From NCBI RefSeq assembly GCF_037023745.1, contig NZ_CP146101.1, positions 7,810,501 through 7,874,500 on the forward strand: DNA of 64,000 nucleotides. The letters are read 5' to 3'. The notes under the pieces were generated by a model. That model had not been told where the DNA came from, ran no database searches, and was given only the letters and a program-made list of their open reading frames with translations. Positions 17,129 through 25,944 of this stretch are shown here, in pieces. Made by a program: the position numbers and the translations under genes. Each line of letters opens with the position of its first letter. Positions within the stretch are counted from its first letter, which is position 1. The DNA is from Streptomyces sp. SCSIO 30461. Lineage in GTDB: Bacteria > Actinomycetota > Actinomycetes > Streptomycetales > Streptomycetaceae.

Positions 17129-17366
17129 GGCGGGGACCTCAGTAACGCAGGACCGGCGAGCGGGAGGCTGCGCCAGTGGATGTGCGGGCTTTGAGCGAAC
17201 GCCGTTGTCCGATCAGCGACCCGAGGGTCGACGTCCACGGACTCGGAACGTGATCACCTTGGTCGTGCTGCCGGTGCATGCCGGCACTGCGCAGGGATGG
17301 TGAGGGGTGGTGCCACCTGCGCAGTTGCGTATTCCTACCACGACATCCACCGCACAACGGGTGGCG

Positions 17367-17417
17367 CACATCACACCACGCACGGTAATCCTCGAAAGCC
17401 CCAGCAAGCGTGATGTG
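17367..17417. repeat. Inverted repeat upstream of the symporter gene
   Basis: CACATCAC at 17367-17374 and GTGATGTG at 17410-17417 are perfect 8-bp inverted copies 35 bp apart, about 240 bp upstream of the symporter start. They could be an operator pair or a leader hairpin. The 724 bp between the symporter and the ATPase (17129-17852) holds no other clear element apart from one doubtful small frame. Confidence 0.3.
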
Positions 17418-17637
17418 ACCGTTATCCGGACACGGGTATCCGTTCACAGTGCACTTATCTCCGCAAGATCAGGAGCCACACCGCTCTACGCACATGTCGG
17501 CAGACGTATGCACCGGCTCGCGGCTCCCGGCCTGAGTCACCTCGGCCGTCGACCGCGCCAGACCGGTTCGTGAATGACGGCCGGCCTCTGTGCGAAGTCC
17601 GGATCCCCGCTCCGGCCGGTGAAAGCCCCGGGAGTCG

Positions 17638-17844
17638 TCAGCAGGCGTAGCCGCGGTTGATCACATAGAAGCAAGTGCCCCAGACCACTGACGCCACCGA
17701 CCCATCACGATCGGTTTGTCCCCGCGCAGTGAGGATCACGGCCACCGCCTCACTGGCGCAGACGGGCGTCAGGACACCGGTCCACCACCAGCGGTTCCGC
17801 CGGGCAGCGGCATTCAGACCGATCCCCACGTCGGAGACGGCCAC
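17638..17844 (-). CDS. Possible small membrane protein (uncertain)
   Basis: A frame of 68 codons with one hydrophobic segment (WWWTGVLTPVCASEAVAVIL) and a C-terminal WGTCFYVINRGYAC. It begins after an AGGAGG that overlaps the first GTG, so the true start would have to be a later codon. The amino-acid composition is protein-like and there is little else in this 724-bp gap. I do not recognise it, and it may be spurious. Confidence 0.3.
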   Translation of the reverse strand: MAVSDVGIGLNAAARRNRWWWTGVLTPVCASEAVAVILTARGQTDRDGSVASVVWGTCFYVINRGYAC

Positions 17845-17852
17845 CTCCTGTG

Positions 17853-20800
17853 TCAGTTCTGACGAGGCTCGGGATCACAGACATCAGCGCAACGTGCGGC
17901 GTGCCGTCCGGAGGGGCGGGCCACGAGGTGGCGCGGATCGGCAGCCCGGGTGATCGCGGCCTCGACGGCCGTGATGCGGTCGGCGAGCAGGCCGAGGGCG
18001 GCGACCGCACGGCTCAGAGGGTCCTCGGCGGCGCCGCCGAGCGACCGGGTGCGGACGAAGGCGGCGGTGACCTCCGACCAGCGTTCGCGCTGCGCCCCGG
18101 TGAGCGTGCCGCGCAGCGCGCCGAGCTTGAGCAGGTTGGCCTCGGCGTCGATGGTGAGGGTCTGGGCTTCGGCGGTGTAGTGGTCGCCGATGACGGCTGC
18201 CAGCTCGGCGTCGTTCATGGCAGGTGAGATACGGGCGGCGATCTTGTTCATGTTCCGGTACGAGCCCTGGAGCCGGAAGGGCGGCTCGGTGCGGGCGTCG
18301 TCGGACTGGGCCGCGGAGGCGATGTAAGCCGCGTTGACAGCGAGGACGGTCTCGCGGGCGGTCATCAGGCGGCGCAGTACGGCGAGGATCCGGTCGAGTT
18401 CGGCGGGGGCGTAAGGGTGGACGAGCCGGTCCCGGCGCGCGGTCGGATCGCCCGTCGCCAGCCGGGTCAGGAGCTCGAGGTCGGCCCTGTCGCGACCGGC
18501 GAGCGGGGCGAGGACGGGGTTGGAGATGAGGGCGTTCTCGACGAAGCTGAGCGCGAAGGCGTCCTCCTTGCCGGTCAGCACGTCACCGAGGTTCCAGACG
18601 TCGGCGCGGTTGGCGAGCATGTCCGGTACACGGAACCGCTGCCCGGACTCGGTGTAGGGGTTGCCGGCCATACAGACGGCGAAGCGCTTGCCGCGCAGGT
18701 CGCGGCCGTTCAGGGTGCGGGTGGCGTCGCAGAGGGGGATGAACTTCTGCAGGAACTCCGGCGAGGTGTGCTGGATGTCGTCGACGTACAGCAGGACGTT
18801 GCTGCCCGCCGTAAGCGCGAAGGCGATCTTCTCCAGCTCCCGGCGGGCTGCTGCGTCAGGCGCTTCGGCGGGGTCGAGGGAGGCCGTGTTCTGGCCGAGG
18901 GCGGGTCCGTCGACCTTGACGAGCAGCAGGCCGAGGCGCTCGGCGACGTACTCGATCAGCGTGGTCTTGCCGTAGCCGGGCGGGGACAGGAGCAGCAGCA
19001 GGCCGTGGGAGTCGGTCCGCTTGGCGTCTCCCGTCGCGCCGAGCTGCTTGGCGAGGTTGTCACCGATCAGGGGCAGGTAGACCTCGTCGACGAGCCGGTT
19101 GCGGACGAATGACGACATGACCCGGGGCCGGTACTCGTCCACGCGCAGCCGAGCGCGCTCGGCCGCGACGATTTCCGCCCGCCGCCGCTGGTAGGCGCGG
19201 AAGGCGGGCACGTCCCGCTCGGCGAAAGCCCGCGTCCTGGCCAGGTATTCCTCCAGGCGCAGTTCCATGGCGCTTCCCGCCACACGGGGGTGGGCGCCGA
19301 GGAGTCCGGTGACCGTCGTCGTGGTCGCAGCGGCCACCTCGTAGCGGTCGAGATCCGGACTGAGCTCGATGGCGACGGCCTCGGCCAGTACGCCCTCGTC
19401 GAGCTGCTCGCCGGAGGCGGACGCGTACGAGGTGAGCCACGCCTCGACGAACTGTCGCCGCGCGTGCGGCTCCGTGAGAGCAGCGAGGGTCTCGTCGTAC
19501 GCCGAGTCGCCGACGGCACGGCGGAACTTGTCCAGCAGTGTGTGCGCCTCGTGGGCGACGGCGAAGCCCGTCGGACCGGCGGCCAGTTCCTCGAGCAGAT
19601 ACTCGGCGGCGGTCGCGTCGCCGATCTCCTCGGCCAACTCCTGACGCAGTCCGTCCAAGGCCGCTGCCGAACCGAAGAGATCGCGGGCCTGGGTCAGTGA
19701 CACCGCACGGTGGGTCCACTGCTCGCGTGCCTCGGCATCGGTGGAGCAGGACCAGAAGGTCTGGGCGACCGCGCGCGTCTTCCCCGGGTACCTGAGGAGT
19801 CCGGCGCCCTCGTACAACCCGAGCACCGCCTCCAGGATCATCACCGCGTCGTCGTCGTGGACGCCGCGCTCGTACCCCTCGTCGTAGGCGGCCTCGGCCG
19901 TCCGTCGCGCGAGTTCGGCGATGTCCGCGTCGGCCAGGCCGTCCGGCCCGTGTTCGGTGAGCAGGCGGGCTGCCAGGTGCTCGGCGCGGTAGACGTCCGG
20001 CGACTCGGACGGCAGCGTCCGGGGCCAGTAGGGCCGGGTCGCGGCGAACTCCGGGTCGGTGACGGGGGCGCGGTAGTCGGTTCCGGTCAGCGCGAAGGCG
20101 AGAGTGTCCTCGTGCGGGACCAGCGTGAGCTCGGGGGCTTGCCGGTTGACGGCGAAGCGGTGCCGGCCGAGCCGGATCGTGTCGCCGCCGTCGGAGAACA
20201 GGTCGGTACGGTCCCGCAGGACACGACCGGCCTCCTGGCGGGCGGCTGCGATCCTGCCGTCCAGCTCCTCCGCCCTTACCCGGTCCCCGAGTTCGCGCAG
20301 TTCCGCCGCGATGCGCCGGACCTTGGCGACCATCGGGTCGGAGGCGAAGTACGTGTGCACCGCGTCGAGGTCGCCCAGGGTGGAGATGCGCCGCACGATC
20401 GCCTCGAGCACCCGGCCCGCCGACTCCGCAAGCCGCTCCGCGCGGCGGGCGCGGGTGTCCTGGAGGGACTGTTTGCGTGCCGTGAAGGCGTCGTAGATCT
20501 CGGTCCGCTTGTCGCCGATGTCGGCCAGGAAGCCGTCGTGCTCGGTGAAGCGGGACTCCAGGTTCTCCAGCTGGAGCAGCAGGCGGCCGAGCTGGTCGTC
20601 GCAGTGCTCCGGGGTGTCCGCCGCAGCCAGGGCACCGGTGACGGCCTGGCCCAGCAGGCCGAGCTCGGCGGCGAACTCCGCCCTGCCTTCCTTGTCGAGG
20701 AGTTCGGTACGTCGGGAGGCGAGGGCGGCACGGGCGCGGTTGAGCGAGCCGAGGACGTCGGCGATCCGCTCCAGGATCGAGGTGCGCACGGTCGCGTCGC

Positions 20801-22706
20801 CGATGTCGAAGCCGGCGATGATCTCGCTGAGCGTCCGGAGACCGAGGGTGTGCTCGTCGAGCCGGTCACCGAGCGGGAGAGCAGCGGCTACGGTGGTCAG
20901 CTCCCCAGCCTCCGTGGCGAGCCGCTCGGCGCTCCGGTGGTGGCCGGCGAAGGCGTCCTCGCGCTGGAGGAACGTGACGGCGCGCTGCGCGGCCGAGGCG
21001 ATGTCGGCCTCGACGTCCCCGGCGAGGCTGTCGATCCTCTCCGTGTCGGCGTACCGCAACTCCTTCAGGGTCACCAGGTGGCCCTGCGCCTGGCGGAGTT
21101 CGGTGATCCGTGCGATCCACTCCTCGGCCGTGGCGGGCGCCTCGCCCCGGATGCGCCGGACCAGCCGGGAGATCCGCTGGGCGGACTCGGCCAGCGCCTC
21201 GGCCGCCTGCCGGGTGAGTGTCGCCACGGTCTCGAACTCGTCGAGGACCTGTGCGGCAGTGCCCTTCAACTCGGCCAGCGGGCCGTGCAGGTCCCCGGTC
21301 TCCGGGTCGCCCAGCCAGTGGTGGAGGTCGGCCGCCCGTTCGCATGCGGCGACGAGCGACTCGTACACCGCACCGGCGGGCGCCGGTGCGGTCGCCTGCC
21401 GGGCGATGGCGAGGCAGTCGGAGATGCCCCGGACGAGGTCCGCGTTGCCGATGCGAGCCAGCGGTCCGTCGCCCGCGGGCGACACGTGGGTGTCCGCCAC
21501 GTACGGGGTATGCCAGATCTGGACCGGGTGCACGCGGCCGGGCTCCCCGTCCTCGGCACGCAGCACGACCATCGTTCCGTCGTCGAGAAGCGCGTATCCG
21601 CGACACGGGACCGGGGTGGCGATCTCCTTGCGGATCAGGTTGTACGCGAGAAGCAGGCCCCGTCCGGACTCCTGGGAGTGGAAGACGAAGAGGATGTCCT
21701 CACCGTTGGGCGAGCGGATCACCCGCTCGAAGGTCAGCCCCGCCGTGTCCGTGTCGAAGGTCTTCACCGTGCCGGAGGCGAGGCAGTAGCCGCCGGGGAA
21801 CACGAGACCCTCGTCCTCGGGCAGCCGCAGACACGCCTGTCCGATGCCGTCCAGTCTGACCACGGCCCCGGTCAGGGAGTCGAAGACGAGATACCGGCGG
21901 ATCTCCTCCTTGTACGGGCGGACACGCACGACGATCAGCGCACCCACCGTCGCGTACGCGACCTCCGCGTCGGCCAGGGACTGCAGCGGCTCGTCGACCG
22001 GCTCGCTGTGGACGCCTTCGCCGGTCTCGGTGTCGTTCTCCGTCTTCACCGTCAACGCCCCGCCGACCGTGGACACGAAGAGGCGGCCGGCGAGCGAGAT
22101 GTGCGGGTGCCGGCCCAGCACGTGGTCGTCGCGAGTCGTCTCCACCCAGTCGACGTCGTGGGCGGGCGGCAAGACGTGGTCGCGCTCACCCTGGGCGTCG
22201 AGAAAGCGCGTCTCGCCCGGCCCGACGGACCAGCGCAGCACCCGGAGGTCGTCGGCCTGCTCCCCCGTCTGGAAGACGGCGAGCAGTCGCCCCTCCAGGC
22301 GGCGCAGCCGCAGCAGGCGCGCGCCCCGGAAGTAGCGGTGCAGGGCGGTGAACTCCCGTACGAAGTCAGGGTCGTCGAGGAGTCCGGGCACCGCGCCCTC
22401 GGGCAGCGGGTTCAGCTCGCGGTCGTACAGCGTGAAGACATCGCAGACCGAGGTCTCGCCCCGCCGAGGGGTCGTCGTGTGGCGGCCGAGGAGCAGGACG
22501 TCCTCGCCGACGGCAACGAGGTCCCGGGCCAGGCCGTTGGGCTCGGCCCGGAGGCGATCGGTGCCCGCGAGGGTCAGCTCGCCCGAACCGAATGCCGCGA
22601 TCCGCTCCCGGTTGAGGGTCTCGGCGCGCCGGGCCAGCTCGCCGGCCCGCGCGATGAGGCGGTCGCGCAGCACCGCGTACGTGTCCTGGTCGATTCCGGC
22701 ACTCAT
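17853..22706 (-). CDS. Giant DUF3686-type 'DNA repair' ATPase (AAA), flotillin-associated
   Basis: A 1617-residue protein. The first 370 or so residues form a beta-rich DUF3686 region (MSAGIDQDTYAVLRDRL..., DVFTLYDRELNPLP). The middle, about 450-950, is helical/coiled coil with many Glu/Arg heptads. The AAA ATPase lies near 1240-1420: LLLLSPPGYGKTTLIEYVAE (Walker A GYGKTT), VLLYVDDIQHTSPEFLQKF (Walker B) and AVCMAGNPYTESGQRF. Proteins of this family are annotated as ATPases involved in DNA repair, but their biochemistry is poorly known, and their genes commonly adjoin a flotillin gene, as here. The ATG at 22706 has AAGGAG 9 bp upstream. A 16-bp hairpin separates it from flotillin. It is likely peripheral to the membrane through that partner. 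Confidence 0.75.
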   Translation of the reverse strand: MSAGIDQDTYAVLRDRLIARAGELARRAETLNRERIAAFGSGELTLAGTDRLRAEPNGLARDLVAVGEDVLLLGRHTTTPRRGETSVCDVFTLYDRELNPLPEGAVPGLLDDPDFVREFTALHRYFRGARLLRLRRLEGRLLAVFQTGEQADDLRVLRWSVGPGETRFLDAQGERDHVLPPAHDVDWVETTRDDHVLGRHPHISLAGRLFVSTVGGALTVKTENDTETGEGVHSEPVDEPLQSLADAEVAYATVGALIVVRVRPYKEEIRRYLVFDSLTGAVVRLDGIGQACLRLPEDEGLVFPGGYCLASGTVKTFDTDTAGLTFERVIRSPNGEDILFVFHSQESGRGLLLAYNLIRKEIATPVPCRGYALLDDGTMVVLRAEDGEPGRVHPVQIWHTPYVADTHVSPAGDGPLARIGNADLVRGISDCLAIARQATAPAPAGAVYESLVAACERAADLHHWLGDPETGDLHGPLAELKGTAAQVLDEFETVATLTRQAAEALAESAQRISRLVRRIRGEAPATAEEWIARITELRQAQGHLVTLKELRYADTERIDSLAGDVEADIASAAQRAVTFLQREDAFAGHHRSAERLATEAGELTTVAAALPLGDRLDEHTLGLRTLSEIIAGFDIGDATVRTSILERIADVLGSLNRARAALASRRTELLDKEGRAEFAAELGLLGQAVTGALAAADTPEHCDDQLGRLLLQLENLESRFTEHDGFLADIGDKRTEIYDAFTARKQSLQDTRARRAERLAESAGRVLEAIVRRISTLGDLDAVHTYFASDPMVAKVRRIAAELRELGDRVRAEELDGRIAAARQEAGRVLRDRTDLFSDGGDTIRLGRHRFAVNRQAPELTLVPHEDTLAFALTGTDYRAPVTDPEFAATRPYWPRTLPSESPDVYRAEHLAARLLTEHGPDGLADADIAELARRTAEAAYDEGYERGVHDDDAVMILEAVLGLYEGAGLLRYPGKTRAVAQTFWSCSTDAEAREQWTHRAVSLTQARDLFGSAAALDGLRQELAEEIGDATAAEYLLEELAAGPTGFAVAHEAHTLLDKFRRAVGDSAYDETLAALTEPHARRQFVEAWLTSYASASGEQLDEGVLAEAVAIELSPDLDRYEVAAATTTTVTGLLGAHPRVAGSAMELRLEEYLARTRAFAERDVPAFRAYQRRRAEIVAAERARLRVDEYRPRVMSSFVRNRLVDEVYLPLIGDNLAKQLGATGDAKRTDSHGLLLLLSPPGYGKTTLIEYVAERLGLLLVKVDGPALGQNTASLDPAEAPDAAARRELEKIAFALTAGSNVLLYVDDIQHTSPEFLQKFIPLCDATRTLNGRDLRGKRFAVCMAGNPYTESGQRFRVPDMLANRADVWNLGDVLTGKEDAFALSFVENALISNPVLAPLAGRDRADLELLTRLATGDPTARRDRLVHPYAPAELDRILAVLRRLMTARETVLAVNAAYIASAAQSDDARTEPPFRLQGSYRNMNKIAARISPAMNDAELAAVIGDHYTAEAQTLTIDAEANLLKLGALRGTLTGAQRERWSEVTAAFVRTRSLGGAAEDPLSRAVAALGLLADRITAVEAAITRAADPRHLVARPSGRHAARCADVCDPEPRQN

Positions 22707-22734
22707 CTCGTTCCGCTCCTTGTACCGTTGTTTC

Positions 22735-22781
22735 GCGGGTCCGGTGCCGGTGACTCCCCCGTTTGCCGGCACCGGACCCGC
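22735..22781 (-). terminator. 16-bp perfect hairpin between the flotillin and ATPase genes
   Basis: GCGGGTCCGGTGCCGG at 22735-22750 is exactly complementary to 22766-22781 around a 15-nt loop. It lies 24 bp after the flotillin stop and 29 bp before the ATPase start, so it probably acts as a partial terminator or mRNA-stability hairpin that lowers ATPase expression relative to flotillin. Confidence 0.75.
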
Positions 22782-22804
22782 CTTGACCGCTCCCCCGTGG
22801 GCGG

Positions 22805-24829
22805 TCAGCTCTTGACGGCGCCGTTCAGGACACCGGTGTCGACGGCGCTCTTCAGGACGCCCGTGTCGGCGCCCGCGTCGAGGACGCCCGACTTCATGAC
22901 CTTCGCCAGCAGCGCGGACACGCTCAGGTTCTGCACGTCGGCGGTGGACAGGGAGCCGAGCACCTTCGTCAGGTCCTCCGTGAAGGAGCCGTCGCCGTTC
23001 AGCCACGGGCCGGCGAGCGCCTGCGCGGTCCGGCTGTGGTCCATGAAGCCGTCGACGGACTTGCCGAGCGCGATCGACTGCACCAGCCGGTCGAGGAAGA
23101 CCGACTCGCCGCCGACGATGTTGATGTCGGCGTTCTCCAGGCCGGTCGCGAGAACCGTTGCCTGTGCCTCGGCGACCTGACGCTGGACGTCGAGCCCGGC
23201 GAGCCGGATGTCCTTCTCGGCCTCCAGGCGCAACCTGTACTCCTCGTGCGTGCGGGACGCCTCGTCGAGGGCGGCCATGGCCGCCGCCTTCTCGGTCAGC
23301 CCCGCGGCCTCGGCCTTGAGCTTCTCCCCGATCGCGGTCGCCTCGGCCAGTGCCTTTTCGCGGGTGCCGGTGGCTTCGGCGCGCAGGCGGGCCTCGGTGG
23401 CTTCCGCCTCGGCGCGGCCGGCCTTCTCGATGGCGTCGGCCTCCTTCTCCCGCACCTGCACGGCCGCGAGCCCTTCGGCGGCGGCCTCGGCCTGGATGCC
23501 CTCGGCGAGGCGGATCTTGGCGCGGGCGTCCATGTCGGCGGCCTTGTTCCGGGCCTCGGCGAGGGTGAGTTCCTCGGCGGCGCGGTGGACGGCGGCCTGC
23601 TCGGCGGCCTCGGCGGCCTTGATGTCCTTGACCAGCTTCTCCTGCGCCTCGGCCTCGGCCGCGATGATCACGGCCTGGCGCTCACGCTCGGCCTCCTCGA
23701 CCGCCCGCAGCCGCTTGATGGACTCCTCCTGCTCGGCGACCGTACGGTCCACGGCGACCCGCTCCCGGATGACTTCGGCGATCTCGCGGCGCTCGGACTC
23801 GACCTCCTTGTCGGCGGAAATACGGGTCAGCTCGGTCTCCCGGTCGCGGGCGATGACTTCGAGCAGCCGGTCCTTCTCGATCCGCTCGTTCTCGATCGCG
23901 ATGACCCGCTCGCGGTTCTTCTGCGCGACGGCGACCTCCCGGGCCTGGTTCTCCCGCTGGACGCCGAGCTGCTCCTCGGTGCGCAGGAAGGCGCTCTGCG
24001 CGCGCAGCCGCTCCTCCTCCACGACCCGCGCGGTCTCGGCCTCCTCCCGGGCGCGAACGGTGTCGATCTCGCGCTTCTGCTTGATCTCGGCGTCCGCCTG
24101 GCGCCGCTCCAGCTCCAGGATGGCCTCGCGTGCGTCGACGTTCTGCCGGGTGATCTCCTTCTGCTCGTTCTGGCGGTACTCGTTGGTCCGGACGTTCTCG
24201 ACGGCCGTCAGCTCGGTGATCTTGCGAATACCCTGCGCGTCAAGGATGTTGCCGGGGTCGAGCTGAGAGAGCGGAGTCTGCTCCAGGTAGTCGATCGCCG
24301 CGTCCTCCAGGCTGTAGCCGTTGAGGTCGATACCGATGAGCTCGATGATCTTGAAGCGCAGCTCCTCGCGCTTGGTGTAGAGGTCGGTGAAGTCCATCTG
24401 CTTGCCGACCGACTTCAACGCCTCGGAGAACTTGGCGTTGAACAGCTCCTGAAGCGTCTCCTTGTCACTGGCGCGAGCGGTGCCGATCGCCTGGGCGACC
24501 TTGATGACGTCCTCGACGGTCTTGTTGACCCGGACGAAGAACGAGATACGGATGTCCGCCCGGATGTTGTCCCGGCAGATCAGCCCGTCCCGGCCGGTCC
24601 GGCTGATCTCGATCGTCTTCACCGAGATGTCCATGAGCTCGGCCTTGTGCAGGACCGGCAGCACGACCTGTCCCGTGAAGGTGACGTCGACCTTCCGCAT
24701 CTTGGAGACGATCAGTGCCTTGCCCTGCTCCACCTTCCGGAACAGCCGGGTGACGGCGAAGAGCAGAGCGACGGCGATGAGCAGGACAACGGCGATGGAT
24801 ACGCCGATGCCCGGGGTGATGGCATTCAT
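22805..24829 (-). CDS. Flotillin/YqiK-like SPFH-domain protein
   Basis: A 674-residue flotillin. Residues 9-27 (GVSIAVVLLIAVALLFAVT) form a membrane anchor. The SPFH/Band 7 domain follows (KVEQGKALIVSK, then RDNIRADIRISFFVRVNK). Residues about 200-560 are an Ala/Glu/Arg-rich coiled coil with EARLRAEATGTREKALAEA-type repeats typical of flotillins. The C-terminal 110 residues contain GGESVFLDRLVQSIALGKSV. Flotillins oligomerise into cage-like scaffolds that organise membrane microdomains. The ATG at 24829 is the first clear start. It is the central gene of a three-gene set with a small membrane protein before it and the giant ATPase after it. Confidence 0.92.
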   Translation of the reverse strand: MNAITPGIGVSIAVVLLIAVALLFAVTRLFRKVEQGKALIVSKMRKVDVTFTGQVVLPVLHKAELMDISVKTIEISRTGRDGLICRDNIRADIRISFFVRVNKTVEDVIKVAQAIGTARASDKETLQELFNAKFSEALKSVGKQMDFTDLYTKREELRFKIIELIGIDLNGYSLEDAAIDYLEQTPLSQLDPGNILDAQGIRKITELTAVENVRTNEYRQNEQKEITRQNVDAREAILELERRQADAEIKQKREIDTVRAREEAETARVVEEERLRAQSAFLRTEEQLGVQRENQAREVAVAQKNRERVIAIENERIEKDRLLEVIARDRETELTRISADKEVESERREIAEVIRERVAVDRTVAEQEESIKRLRAVEEAERERQAVIIAAEAEAQEKLVKDIKAAEAAEQAAVHRAAEELTLAEARNKAADMDARAKIRLAEGIQAEAAAEGLAAVQVREKEADAIEKAGRAEAEATEARLRAEATGTREKALAEATAIGEKLKAEAAGLTEKAAAMAALDEASRTHEEYRLRLEAEKDIRLAGLDVQRQVAEAQATVLATGLENADINIVGGESVFLDRLVQSIALGKSVDGFMDHSRTAQALAGPWLNGDGSFTEDLTKVLGSLSTADVQNLSVSALLAKVMKSGVLDAGADTGVLKSAVDTGVLNGAVKS

Positions 24830-24926
24830 GAGAAACCCCGTGTCGATGGAAGAGATGGGGGAGCCGCGGGCTCAAGCGGCGGCGTTACGGGGGCGAGCGC
24901 CCTGAGGGTGGCCCGTCCCGGACGAA

Positions 24927-25175
24927 CTACCGGCCTCGGCGTACGGGCGCGGCGGCGCGACGTTTTCCGCGGGTAGCGGATCGGTCCCGTTCGAGCGGGC
25001 CTGACAGACCCGGGACGCCCGACTGGGACCGCCCGGATTCATCGGGCAACAGCCGTGCCAGCGGCCGTACGAGCCGTCGCGTGACCAGCCAGGAGAGGAG
25101 TGGGGCCACCAGCAGCAGAGCCATGGAAAGCAGATGCGAAGGAAAGCCGACGGCGGCGTCCAGGAACTCCCCCAT
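24927..25175 (-). CDS. Short membrane protein upstream of flotillin (possibly truncated YqiJ-like)
   Basis: An 82-residue protein starting MGEFLDAAVGFPSHLLSMAL, followed by one membrane helix (LLLVAPLLSWLVTRRLV) and a basic, disordered tail. In many bacteria the gene before this flotillin type encodes a larger OB-fold inner-membrane protein (YqiJ-like) whose N-terminus begins similarly. Here only the first helix is recognisable, so this may be a shortened or decayed version. GGGGGA lies just before ATG 25175. It is 97 bp from flotillin and probably in the same operon. Confidence in translation is moderate; the link to YqiJ is from memory of neighbourhood patterns. Confidence 0.5.
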   Translation of the reverse strand: MGEFLDAAVGFPSHLLSMALLLVAPLLSWLVTRRLVRPLARLLPDESGRSQSGVPGLSGPLERDRSATRGKRRAAAPVRRGR

Positions 25176-25740
25176 CGTTCCCCCTGCTGTCTCGACGTTT
25201 CCGGTTCCAGGCATGGGCCCGATGCCCGTGCCCTCTCGCGAGACCATTCTGGCGCAGCAGAGACCGCGTCGGCATTGCCGTGAACCGGCAGCCTTTGACG
25301 TCTTCTTGATGCCAGAGACACCCCCGAAGGGCGGCGCGCGAGTCCTGGTCCGCGCGCGTCGGGAACTCGTCAAAACGGCCCCGCCGCCCTCGGAGCGGCC
25401 CTTCCGTGGTTGCCGCGTCCGGCTGTTTCCCACGCTGAGCGACTCCTGCGGCGCAGGGTGGCGCCTGGCGGTCCGGCCGTGACACCGGATCCACGGCACG
25501 GCAAGCCGTACGACAGACGCGGCTTCGCATACGGGTCGAGATCATCGCGCTCTGGGACTGCGAGTCCGGGCAGCGAACCTACGCGTATCCGGAAGGTAAC
25601 GCGCAGGGCTTCGCAGGAGGAGGCATCATCCTCCTGCTGGACGGAGTTGGGGCGCTCACGCGTCGCAGTGGCACCTCTGGCACCATGAGGCCGCCGCATA
25701 CCGCCGGAGGCCGCATCAACTCGCCGGGAACGACTGGGCC

Positions 25741-25896
25741 GTGGCCGGCCTGAGCGCCTGGACGTTCCTGCTGATGCTCGTCCTCGGCAAGTGGGATCCG
25801 GCCCTCGGCACGTTCATCGCCGTGTGGACCCCCATCAGCCTGGCAGCCGTCGCAGTTCTGGTCCACGGTGGCAGGCGAGGTCGAGGGCGCCGGTGA
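25741..25896 (+). CDS. Possible small membrane peptide
   Basis: A short frame of 51 codons, too small for most gene callers. It shows one strong hydrophobic helix (AGLSAWTFLLMLVLGK) and a second weaker one (SLAAVAVLVH) ending in a run of Gly/Arg. The same frame is open further upstream to an AGGAGGAGG near 25614, but no usual start codon follows that site. Its TGA falls 49 bp before the RCK-channel gene, so it could be the leading cistron. The remaining gap 25176-25740 shows no gene. It is unrecognised. Confidence 0.35.
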   Translation: MAGLSAWTFLLMLVLGKWDPALGTFIAVWTPISLAAVAVLVHGGRRGRGRR

Positions 25897-25944
25897 CAGC
25901 CGTCCGCACCCAACCAACCGCGGATCACGCACATAGGGGGAGAC

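Noticed and set aside
17129..17852. Glycine riboswitch upstream of the AGCS symporter
   Set aside because: None of the conserved glycine-aptamer segments could be found on the minus strand.
19710..23180. A 1156-codon open frame on the + strand opposite the giant ATPase
   Set aside because: It is the antisense of a strongly biased coding gene; the translation is low-complexity Val/Gly/Asp-rich with no domain.
23036..24976. A 646-codon + strand frame opposite flotillin
   Set aside because: It is a mirror of the coiled-coil codons (Leu/Gly/Asp-rich) with no recognisable motif.
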